Below, in pieces: positions 1-5,690 of a DNA stretch of 11,595 nucleotides. The notes below the pieces were generated by a model. That model had not been told where the DNA came from. It ran no database searches and was given only the letters and a program-made list of their open reading frames with translations. How positions within the stretch are numbered: the first letter of the stretch is position 1; the number at the start of each line of letters is the position of its first letter. The DNA lies in NCBI GenBank assembly GCA_947367285.1, contig CANBDB010000036.1:1-11595 (forward strand), read 5' to 3'. The translations under genes were made by a program, and so were the position numbers. The stretch is from an uncultured Clostridia bacterium. Its GTDB lineage: Bacteria > Bacillota > Clostridia > Oscillospirales > CAG-272.

Positions 1-84
1 CCCCCCCCCTCTCTACTGCTACGGCGACCACCGAGAACTACACCTATTAAGTCGTCGGCAGCGTCAGATGTGTATAAGAGACAG
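1..84 (+). other. Illumina Nextera adapter remnant (not genomic)
   Basis: Bases 15-43 match the 29-base P5 flow-cell sequence with three mismatches (16, 19, 37). Bases 44-51 (CTATTAAG) fit a Nextera XT i5 index, from memory S518. Bases 52-65 are the Nextera read-1 overhang and bases 66-84 are the 19-base Tn5 mosaic end, both perfect. The leading poly-C (1-9) is what reverse-complemented poly-G looks like, as produced by two-colour chemistry when a read runs past the end of P5. The contig end was therefore built from adapter read-through reads, and the errors lie where such reads are worst. Genomic sequence starts at base 85. The mosaic end is a library-preparation product, not a resident transposon. 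Confidence 0.97.
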
Positions 85-85
85 C

Positions 86-91
86 TATAAT
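86..91 (+). promoter_or_regulatory. possible -10 element of rny, -35 cut off
   Basis: A perfect TATAAT begins two bases after the adapter junction, about 57 bases upstream of the rny start. Its -35 box would lie inside the adapter-replaced sequence and cannot be seen. In AT-rich DNA a lone TATAAT is weak evidence, so this is only a candidate. Confidence 0.3.
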
Positions 92-134
92 AGTTTAATA
101 CTGTTTGGAATACATTGAAAACTAAATATGAAAA

Positions 135-143
135 AAGGAGGTG
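135..143 (+). promoter_or_regulatory. ribosome binding site that sets the rny start
   Basis: AAGGAGGTG is a near-complete anti-16S complement, and the ATG at 148 follows its AGGAGG core by six bases. This excludes the in-frame upstream TTG at 115, which has no such site and would add 11 residues before the membrane anchor. Confidence 0.9.
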
Positions 144-147
144 CAAT

Positions 148-1689
148 ATGGATGAATTATGGTATGTACTCGTAGCGGGCATATCGGTTGCAATCGGCGT
201 TTTTGGCGGTATGATACTCCGAAAAAAGATTGCCGAGGGCAAGATAGGTTCTGCTGAAGAGGAAGCCAAAAGAATCTTACTTGACGGTGAAAAGCAGGCT
301 GAAACCAAAAAGAAGGAAGCTCTTATCGAAGCAAAGGAAGAAATTCTCCGCCAGAGAAACGAATCCGAGCGCGAGATGAAGGAACGCAGAAGCGAGATTT
401 CCAAAACAGAGCGCCGCTTGGTTCAGAAGGAAGAAAACCTCGATAAGAAGAGCGAGCAGCTTGAAAAGAAGAACGAGCAGCTTGACAAAAAGCTCAAGGA
501 TGCTGATGTCGTACGTGCTCAGGTTGACGAAGCTCTTGCAAAGCAGCTCACAGTTCTTGAGGAAATTTCCGGTCTTTCCGTAAATGAAGCGAAGGAACAG
601 CTTATCGAAAAGGTTGAAAGCCAGGTTAAGCACGAGCTTGCACAGAGACTTGACGAGCTTGAAACACAGTTCAAGGAAGAATCCGAAGCAAAAGCAAGAA
701 ATATTCTTTCCCTTGCAATTCAGCGCTGCGCTGCCGACCATGTTGCTGAAGCAACAATTTCAGCGGTAGCATTGCCCAGTGAGGAAATGAAGGGTAGAAT
801 TATCGGTCGTGAGGGTAGAAATATCCAAAAGATCGAAACACTTACGGGTGTAGAGCTCATTATTGACGATACTCCCGAAGCAATTACAATTTCAGGCTTC
901 GATCCCGTACGCCGTGAGGTTGCGAAGATCGCACTTGAAAAGCTTATCTCCGACGGTCGAATCCATCCCGCAAGAATTGAGGAAATGGTGGAAAAGGCAC
1001 AAAGAGAGGTTGACGCGTCCGTTAAACAGGCAGGTGAGAGAGCAACGTTTGAGGTTGGTATTCACGGAATCCACCCCGAGCTTGTTAGACTCCTCGGACG
1101 CTTGCGTTACCGTACAAGCTACGGACAAAACGTACTTAAACATTCTATTGAAGTTGCTTTCCTTGCAGGTATGATGGCTGAGGAGCTTGGCGTTGATGCA
1201 AATACAGCAAGACGCGCAGGACTTCTTCATGACATTGGTAAGGCGTTCCCCCATGACGTTGAGGGCTCTCACGTTGAGATTGGTGTGAATGCTGCTAAGA
1301 AGTACAAGGAAAACAAAGATGTTGTTCACGCAATTGAGGCGCATCACAATGATGTTGAGCCCAAGACTATCGTGGCAATTCTCGTACAGGCGGCAGACGC
1401 TATTTCTGCTGCAAGACCCGGTGCACGCCGTGAGGATATGGAAAACTATATCAAGAGACTTCAAAAGCTTGAGGAAATCGCTGCAAGCTTTGACGGAGTT
1501 GATAAGGCGTTTGCAATCCAGGCAGGACGCGAGGTTCGCGTTATGGTTAAGCCTGAGCAGGTTAATGACGAGGGTATGAAGCTTATCGCTCGTGAAATGG
1601 CTGCAAAGATTCAGGCAGAAATGAAATATCCCGGACAGATCAAGGTTCACTTGATCAGGGAAAGCAGAGTTGCTGATTACGCAAAATAA
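148..1689 (+). CDS. rny: Ribonuclease Y
   Basis: Membrane-anchored endoribonuclease that starts decay and processing of many mRNAs in Gram-positive bacteria. The 513-residue product has the full family order and near-usual length (about 520). Residues 4-24 form one N-terminal membrane helix, and about 30-190 form a long charged coiled coil. A KH RNA-binding domain follows at about 205-275, with GREGRN at 220-225. The HD phosphohydrolase domain covers about 325-430, with LKHS near 330-333 (His332) and the metal-binding HD pair at 361-362 in LLHDIGK. The C-terminal region (RVMVKPEQ, KVHLIRESR) is also typical. The start is set by a strong ribosome binding site six bases upstream. Its own promoter is mostly lost to the contig end, and a shared hairpin at 1794-1821 ends the transcript. 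Nothing is missing or broken. Confidence 0.97.
   Translation: MDELWYVLVAGISVAIGVFGGMILRKKIAEGKIGSAEEEAKRILLDGEKQAETKKKEALIEAKEEILRQRNESEREMKERRSEISKTERRLVQKEENLDKKSEQLEKKNEQLDKKLKDADVVRAQVDEALAKQLTVLEEISGLSVNEAKEQLIEKVESQVKHELAQRLDELETQFKEESEAKARNILSLAIQRCAADHVAEATISAVALPSEEMKGRIIGREGRNIQKIETLTGVELIIDDTPEAITISGFDPVRREVAKIALEKLISDGRIHPARIEEMVEKAQREVDASVKQAGERATFEVGIHGIHPELVRLLGRLRYRTSYGQNVLKHSIEVAFLAGMMAEELGVDANTARRAGLLHDIGKAFPHDVEGSHVEIGVNAAKKYKENKDVVHAIEAHHNDVEPKTIVAILVQAADAISAARPGARREDMENYIKRLQKLEEIAASFDGVDKAFAIQAGREVRVMVKPEQVNDEGMKLIAREMAAKIQAEMKYPGQIKVHLIRESRVADYAK
445..485 (+). repeat. 21-base tandem repeat inside rny
   Basis: Two 20-base copies (445-464 and 466-485) differ at one base and are offset by 21 bases. 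They encode back-to-back heptads KKSEQLE and KKNEQLD in the RNase Y coiled coil. This is probably a local heptad duplication, harmless because it keeps the frame and the coil register. Confidence 0.8.
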
Positions 1690-1793
1690 GCGGTCGCAAC
1701 CAAATTCTCAACAACTGTTTGTGTTGTTTTAAATATAGATTTTATATATAAAACTAACCTGAGAGTTAACGGCATAGCCGATTGAGTATAAAA

Positions 1794-1830
1794 GAGGCGC
1801 TACACTGTGGTGTAGCGCCTCATATTTTTT
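1794..1830. terminator. bidirectional terminator between rny and the sensor kinase gene
   Basis: A perfect 12-bp stem (1794-1805 with 1810-1821) closes a TGTG loop. On the plus strand it is followed by ATATTTTTT, and on the minus strand by TTTTAT. It lies between two genes that converge, so it plausibly ends both transcripts. The remaining bases between rny and the stem (1690-1793) hold no further gene that I can support. Confidence 0.93.
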
Positions 1831-1832
1831 AT

Positions 1833-3068
1833 TTATCTTATTTTTGATCTTCGTTTGCTCCTCATTGAAATAGTGAATGTTGTTCCGTTGAGCTCGTCAC
1901 TCATAACGGAGAGCTTTGCGCCTATCATATCACATTTCTTTTTGGCAAGGGAAAGACCAAGTCCGTGTCCACCCACCTTGCGCTCCTTGTTGGAACGGTA
2001 AAATCTCTCAAAGATGTAGGGAATGTCCTCTTCCTTGATGTGCTCACCGTGGTTGGTGATGGTGAATATGATTATCTTGGACGTTTGAGAGAGGGTGACG
2101 AATATTTTCCCGTTCTCGTTGCTGTATTTTATAGCGTTGTCGAAAAGGATTTCGAGAATCTTTGAAAAAGTAGCCCTGTGGGTGATTCCGATAATGTAAG
2201 GATCTATCTCACTTTCAATGGTAACTCCTTTTTCAAATGCAACGACCTCAAATTGAAGAATGGAATTTTCCACGAGCTCACTTATGCTCGATTCACCGAG
2301 CTTTAGCTCCTCGCGTGCCGCCTCGCTCTTGGCAAGCTCGAGCATCTTGTTGACAAGATCACTCATTCTGCCCGCCTCCTCGGAGGTGCTCTCAATCCAT
2401 TTCATTTGTGACTCAACGGTTTCTTCCTTGTGAGAGGATATTATGTTGTTATTTGCAAGAATTACGGTCAGCGGAGTTTTCAAGTCGTGCGAAGCATCCG
2501 CCAAGAATTGTTTTTGTTGTTCCCAAGCCTTTTCTACTGGCGCGATTGCCATATTTGCAAGACGCGCGCTAATAAACAAAAACAGGAAGAATGCCACTAT
2601 AGCCGCAATTGCACATTGACTGGTGGATTCGTAAACGCGCGCCTCAAGATGTTCGCGCGAAACAAGAGAAACAATGGTGTTATTTCCTTTTTCTTGCCTT
2701 AAAAAGCTGAGCTTTAGATCGTGAAGATTTCCTCGCTCATATTTGTTTTCGAGAATGATTGCTATCGCATCTGAAAGCGTGTTTTTATCAATATCGTGCT
2801 CGGTTGCGGCGATGATGTTTCCGTCCTTGTCGAGCAAAATAACAAGCTCCGTTTGATATGATATTCCCTCAAGCTCATCCCTGAGCTGCGGTCTGAAGGG
2901 AATGGGACTGTTTGTCATAATCGCAATATCTTCAGCGAGGCGGTTGGTGAGCTTTGCTTCCTCGTTTGCATAAATAAGCAAGCAAAGCGCGGAAAAGGTG
3001 GCAACTACTACTACGCCGACAAGGAACATATTAGTAAGTATAAATTTTATCTTTAATTTTTTTAACAT
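1833..3068 (-). CDS. membrane sensor histidine kinase (OmpR-partner type)
   Basis: Sensor kinase of 411 residues that autophosphorylates on histidine and passes the phosphate to the regulator encoded just upstream. Helices at about 9-33 and 152-172 bracket an extracytoplasmic segment of about 118 residues. That segment contains LVILLDKDGNIIAATEHDI (75-93), reminiscent of a PAS or Cache strand pair. No clear HAMP domain is seen; the dimerisation helix follows soon after helix 2, with the H-box DASHDLKTPLT and phospho-acceptor His194. The ATPase domain has an N-box (Asn311), an F-box (IFERFYRS, 352-359) and a G2 loop (GGHGLGLSLAK, 366-376). The G1 box is altered, reading NHGEHI at 339-344 where DNGPGI is usual. 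A GGAG site lies six bases before the ATG, 12 bases after the regulator gene. The signal sensed cannot be read. Confidence 0.93.
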   Translation of the reverse strand: MLKKLKIKFILTNMFLVGVVVVATFSALCLLIYANEEAKLTNRLAEDIAIMTNSPIPFRPQLRDELEGISYQTELVILLDKDGNIIAATEHDIDKNTLSDAIAIILENKYERGNLHDLKLSFLRQEKGNNTIVSLVSREHLEARVYESTSQCAIAAIVAFFLFLFISARLANMAIAPVEKAWEQQKQFLADASHDLKTPLTVILANNNIISSHKEETVESQMKWIESTSEEAGRMSDLVNKMLELAKSEAAREELKLGESSISELVENSILQFEVVAFEKGVTIESEIDPYIIGITHRATFSKILEILFDNAIKYSNENGKIFVTLSQTSKIIIFTITNHGEHIKEEDIPYIFERFYRSNKERKVGGHGLGLSLAKKKCDMIGAKLSVMSDELNGTTFTISMRSKRRSKIR

Positions 3069-3080
3069 ATCAATCTCCGA

Positions 3081-3761
3081 TTATTGTTTAGTGCTCAACT
3101 TATATCCAAGCTTTTTGATTGATTGAATTTCAAGCTGCGAGCCAACGAAGGTGAGCTTTTTGCGAAGGAAGGAAACATACGCTTCCACGTTGTTGTCGCA
3201 CGCATCGGAATCATAACCCCAAATTTTAACTATGAGGTCCTGCTTTGAGATGATTACGTTTGGCTTGGATAAAAACGCCTTGAGCATTTCGCATTCCTTG
3301 AAATTCAGATGTATTTTTTTGTCGCTGTTTTTACAAGAAAGAGTCGAGGAGTCGATATGTAGCACGATGTCTCCGTATCTCATTTCGTCAAGAATAACTT
3401 CACCGCGTCTACGAGTAAGCACGCGGAGACGCGCCAACAACTCCTCGGGAGAGAATGGCTTTGTCATGTAGTCATCAGCGCCTGCGTCAAGTCCCTTGAC
3501 CTTATCGGTTATGGTGTCCTTGGCGGTAAGCATTAGTACGGGTGTCATTATCTTTTTGCGACGAAGCTCCAAGCAAACGTCAAAACCATTCATAGAAGGG
3601 AGCATCACGTCAAGAATAATGCAATCGTAAATGCCGCTCTCGGCATATGCAAGACCGTCCGCACCGTCGTGAACTACGTCAACTATATTCTTTTGCTCCA
3701 ATAGTATATGAGAAAGCGCGTCAGCAAGACGCTTTTCGTCCTCAACGATAAGAATATTCAT
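3081..3761 (-). CDS. OmpR/PhoB-family response regulator
   Basis: DNA-binding response regulator of 226 residues, the usual length. The receiver domain (about 1-115) has acidic residues Glu7-Asp8-Glu9, phospho-acceptor Asp51 in ILDVMLPSMNGF, switch Thr79 and Lys101 in KPF, so it should be phosphorylatable. The C-terminal winged helix (about 128-224) includes the recognition-helix region near DNNVEAYVSFLRKKL and the wing ending IKKLGYKL. It is the first gene of the minus-strand operon, with the kinase 12 bases downstream. An AAAAGGAG ribosome binding site lies six bases before the ATG. It is divergent from the VTC gene, so its own promoter and that operon's promoter share one 188-base gap; control of both is an inference. 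The pair cannot be assigned to a named system. Confidence 0.95.
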   Translation of the reverse strand: MNILIVEDEKRLADALSHILLEQKNIVDVVHDGADGLAYAESGIYDCIILDVMLPSMNGFDVCLELRRKKIMTPVLMLTAKDTITDKVKGLDAGADDYMTKPFSPEELLARLRVLTRRRGEVILDEMRYGDIVLHIDSSTLSCKNSDKKIHLNFKECEMLKAFLSKPNVIISKQDLIVKIWGYDSDACDNNVEAYVSFLRKKLTFVGSQLEIQSIKKLGYKLSTKQ

Positions 3762-3790
3762 ATTACGCTCCTTTTCTTGTTATTTTCTAT

Positions 3791-3819
3791 ATTATATTAC
3801 ATTTTTTAACTTTGCACAA
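3791..3819 (-). promoter_or_regulatory. promoter of the two-component operon
   Basis: Read on the minus strand, TTGTGC (3814-3819) and a perfect TATAAT (3791-3796) are 17 bases apart. The -35 box is weak (3 of 6), which often goes with activator dependence. The -35 lies next to repeats that could bind a regulator. Confidence 0.6.
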
Positions 3820-3832
3820 GGCATTTTAAACT
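3800..3832 (-). repeat. direct repeats near the regulator promoter
   Basis: On the minus strand AGTTTAAAATG (3832-3822) recurs as AGTTAAAAAATG (3811-3800), 21-22 bases apart, about two helical turns. OmpR-family regulators usually bind direct repeats, so these are candidate operator half-sites around the -35 box. In AT-rich DNA chance similarity is a real alternative. Confidence 0.35.
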
Positions 3833-3863
3833 AAAAAACTGAAAAAATGCTGAAAAGTGCAAA
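3811..3863. repeat. nested inverted repeat in the divergent promoter region
   Basis: Outer arms TTTGCAC (3811-3817) and GTGCAAA (3857-3863) enclose inner arms GCATTTT (3821-3827) and AAAATGC (3844-3850). The two pairs are almost concentric, near base 3836. It may be a dyad operator or a hairpin, and it covers the -35 box of the two-component promoter. Confidence 0.45.
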
Positions 3864-3889
3864 ATTTCAAGATTTTTTAAGAATATTGA

Positions 3890-3918
3890 TTTACAATTAG
3901 ATAAAAATATGGTAAAAT
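3890..3918 (+). promoter_or_regulatory. promoter of the VTC/DUF4956 operon
   Basis: TTTACA (3890-3895) and TAAAAT (3913-3918) are separated by 17 bases, each one mismatch from sigma-A consensus. This predicts a start near 3925 and a leader of about 25 bases before the GTG start. Confidence 0.75.
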
Positions 3919-3949
3919 AATATGATATGGTTTAAGAAGGAGGGATAGT

Positions 3950-4645
3950 GTGGCGGATATAATGATATTCGAGCGCAAGGAGAAAAAATATCTTCTGTCC
4001 AAGGAAGATTACGAGCGCTTGATGCCCAAAATTGCAGACAGGCTTGTGCCTGATAAATACGGCAAAAAGACGATTTGCTCGCTCTATCTTGACACCCCCG
4101 ACTTTTTGCTTATTAGAAACTCCATTGATGCGGTTTCTTACAAGGAAAAGCTCCGAGTGAGGAGCTACGGAGTTCCCACTGATGAGGAAAACCTCTTTTT
4201 TGAAATAAAAAAGAAGTATAAAGGTGTAGTTTATAAGCGCAGGGTATCAATGTCTATGGACGAAGTGTTCAAGTATATAGATAGCGGAGTGCCGCCGATG
4301 GACACGCAAATAATGCGCGAGATTGACTATTTGATGAATTATTACCATCAGCCAAAACCCAAGGTTTGTATACTTTGCGAGCGAGAAGCATTCTTTGCGG
4401 AGGAAAATCCCGACGTAAGACTTACCTTTGATGAAAATTTGAGATACCGATACGGTTTTCCTGACTCGGAAAACATACAAGAGGGAATACCGATTACGGA
4501 TGCGGATCAAAGAATTCTTGAAATTAAAACCCCGGGTGCTATACCGCTTTGGCTCGTTGATGCATTATCGGAATGTAAAATTTACCCGAGGTCATTTTCA
4601 AAGTATGGTCACGCATATTACGATATAATAAAAGGAGATAATTGA
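3950..4645 (+). CDS. VTC-domain protein, polyphosphate polymerase-like
   Basis: Soluble 231-residue protein with a VTC domain (CYTH-like tunnel fold) over nearly its whole length. In yeast Vtc4 this domain makes polyphosphate from ATP. Tunnel-type charged motifs are in order: ERKEKKYLL (8-16), KEKLRVRSYG (65-74), FFEIKKKYKGVVYKRR (83-98), CEREAF (143-148), RLTFDENLR (157-165), ILEIKTPGAIPLW (189-201) and SFSKYGHAYY (215-224). Glu191 and Lys218 are likely equivalents of the Vtc4 metal ligand and late tunnel lysine. There is no SPX domain and no membrane helix, unlike Vtc4. The start is a GTG six bases after AAGGAGG (3937-3943); the ATG at 3962 is too far from it. It is followed directly by the DUF4956 gene. 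Polymerase activity is inferred from family, not shown. Confidence 0.88.
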   Translation: MADIMIFERKEKKYLLSKEDYERLMPKIADRLVPDKYGKKTICSLYLDTPDFLLIRNSIDAVSYKEKLRVRSYGVPTDEENLFFEIKKKYKGVVYKRRVSMSMDEVFKYIDSGVPPMDTQIMREIDYLMNYYHQPKPKVCILCEREAFFAEENPDVRLTFDENLRYRYGFPDSENIQEGIPITDADQRILEIKTPGAIPLWLVDALSECKIYPRSFSKYGHAYYDIIKGDN

Positions 4646-4647
4646 TT

Positions 4648-5313
4648 ATGAACGTTTTTAGTAATATTTTTGTAGGTGGAATGAGTGTTGGTACATATCT
4701 TATCAGTGCGTGCTTGGCTATTGCTTGCGGAGCACTTGTAGCGATTGCATCCTGCTTCCGTTCACGAGTTTCCAAGAGCTATTTTGCAAGCCTTATCGTG
4801 CTTCCACTTGCTGTGCAAACAGTTATTGTAATGGTAAACGGTAACGTCGGCGCGGGAATTGCCGTAGCAGGCGCATTTTCCCTTATCAGATTCCGTTCCG
4901 TTCCTGCAAAGGCACGCGAGATAGTTTCTCTCCTTGTTGCTATGACAGCAGGCCTTGCTTGTGCGGCAGGTTACGTAGGTATTGCGGTGCTCTTCACACT
5001 TATCGCGTGCGTTTGTATCGTTGTTTTGTCACTTGTTAAAATTAGTAGTGAAAGCGATATGCAGCTCATTATCACAGTTCCCGAAAATCTTAATTTCACA
5101 GGCGCGTTTGATGAGGTTTTTGAAAAATACACAGTTAGCAACGCACTCCTTTCCGTAAAGACAGCTAACATGGGCTCTCTTTTCAAGCTTACATATAGAA
5201 TTAAAATGAAAAATGTTGCCGAGCTTCGTGAGTTCATTGATGACCTCCGTGTTCGCAACGGAAATCTTGAAGTTAACGTAATGCACCTTGAAGGTGGCGT
5301 TGACGAACTGTAA
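4648..5313 (+). CDS. DUF4956 membrane protein
   Basis: Integral membrane protein of 221 residues. About four hydrophobic segments occupy 17-38, 45-66, 88-108 and 110-131. Between the second and third lies GAFSLIRFRSVPAKAREI (about 76-93), the conserved arginine-rich loop that marks DUF4956. The C-terminal 90 residues are soluble, with alternating strand and helix character (IITVPENLNF, LFKLTYRIKM). The ATG at 4648 follows the VTC stop (4643-4645) by two bases, with AAAGGAG (4631-4637) inside the end of the VTC gene, so the two are almost certainly translated from one mRNA. A TTG at 4642 is in frame but too close to the site. DUF4956 and VTC genes commonly sit together in bacteria. A membrane platform or conduit for the polymerase is a reasonable inference. 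No CotH-like gene follows, although one often accompanies this pair. Confidence 0.88.
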   Translation: MNVFSNIFVGGMSVGTYLISACLAIACGALVAIASCFRSRVSKSYFASLIVLPLAVQTVIVMVNGNVGAGIAVAGAFSLIRFRSVPAKAREIVSLLVAMTAGLACAAGYVGIAVLFTLIACVCIVVLSLVKISSESDMQLIITVPENLNFTGAFDEVFEKYTVSNALLSVKTANMGSLFKLTYRIKMKNVAELREFIDDLRVRNGNLEVNVMHLEGGVDEL

Positions 5314-5347
5314 AAAAAGATAGCCCCACAGGGCTATCAATTACTTT
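5312..5347. terminator. bidirectional terminator between DUF4956 and the 82-residue gene
   Basis: A perfect 8-bp stem (GATAGCCC 5319-5326 with GGGCTATC 5331-5338) closes a CACA loop. On the minus strand seven T residues follow at once, an excellent terminator. On the plus strand the tail (AATTACTTTT) is weaker and runs into the last codons of the minus-strand gene. Confidence 0.88.
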
Positions 5348-5589
5348 TCTGATATTATATTACCGGATACGGTGATAGTGGCTTTCTTGTTCTTTGCAAT
5401 AGAGATTATCGCCATTTCACTACCGAGGCGAAATGCTTCCTCGCTCGTGCCAAAGAGCTTAGCTGAATAGAGGGGATAGGTGTTCTCATCAATCTTTATT
5501 TTCGCTTTTTTGAATAGTGTTCTTTTGGTATATTCAACTGTGTGTGTAGTGCCGTCGATATCCATCGACCAAATTTGCTTTTTTGCCAT
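5341..5589 (-). CDS. small protein resembling a single FAIM1 repeat
   Basis: An 82-residue soluble protein, probably all beta, with no signal peptide or helix. I read a resemblance to one repeat of the FAIM1 fold (Fas apoptosis inhibitory molecule): WSMDIDGTTHTVEY at 7-20, then a basic strand and KIKIDENTYPL (32-42), AKLFGTSEEAFRLG (45-58), and closing strands ending in ATITVSGN (69-76). Several positions (W, DG, H, V-E, K-L-x-G, F-x-x-G) follow eukaryotic FAIM1, but the match is distant and made from memory. The start is the ATG at 5589, with AAAGGAG (5596-5602 on the plus strand) six bases before it. A longer reading from 5640 would run through the promoter. It is a single gene with its own strong promoter and terminator. 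Bacterial role unknown. Confidence 0.8.
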   Translation of the reverse strand: MAKKQIWSMDIDGTTHTVEYTKRTLFKKAKIKIDENTYPLYSAKLFGTSEEAFRLGSEMAIISIAKNKKATITVSGNIISEK

Positions 5590-5602
5590 AGTTATCTCCT
5601 TT

Positions 5603-5631
5603 TTGAGATTTTTACGGTAATATTTTATCAT
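5603..5631 (+). promoter_or_regulatory. candidate promoter of the DUF5685 operon
   Basis: TTGAGA (5603-5608) and TATCAT (5626-5631) are each one base from consensus and 17 bases apart, predicting a leader of about 53 bases. It overlaps the opposing promoter at 5622-5650. No better candidate lies closer to the gene. Confidence 0.5.
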
Positions 5632-5650
5632 ATTCGGCAAGCAAAGTCAA
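5622..5650 (-). promoter_or_regulatory. promoter of the 82-residue gene
   Basis: On the minus strand TTGACT (5645-5650) and TAAAAT (5622-5627) are each one base from consensus, with a 17-base spacer. The implied start is near 5615, about 26 bases before the ATG. Confidence 0.78.
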
Positions 5651-5690
5651 TAATCAAAAGTATAAATTAGATAACGAAGGGGGAAGAAAT

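Noticed and set aside
66..84. Tn5 mosaic end as evidence of a resident transposon
   Set aside because: It is directly joined to read-1 and P5 library sequence, so it comes from tagmentation.
277..741. Open frame antisense to the RNase Y coiled coil
   Set aside because: Its Phe/Leu-rich product is the complement of Lys/Glu codons in the coil; no start signal or motif.
892..1650. Long open frame antisense to rny (252 codons)
   Set aside because: It lies fully inside the well-conserved KH and HD coding region of RNase Y, has no convincing ribosome binding site or family motif, and its open length follows from rny codon use.
1690..1793. Possible small RNA between rny and the terminator
   Set aside because: Only weak short complementary stretches are seen and no promoter, so the transcript is best read as the rny 3' leader to the terminator.
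5590..5640. Longer N-terminus for the 82-residue protein
   Set aside because: The extension would run through the promoter spacer and -10 box, and the ATG at 5589 has an ideal ribosome binding site.
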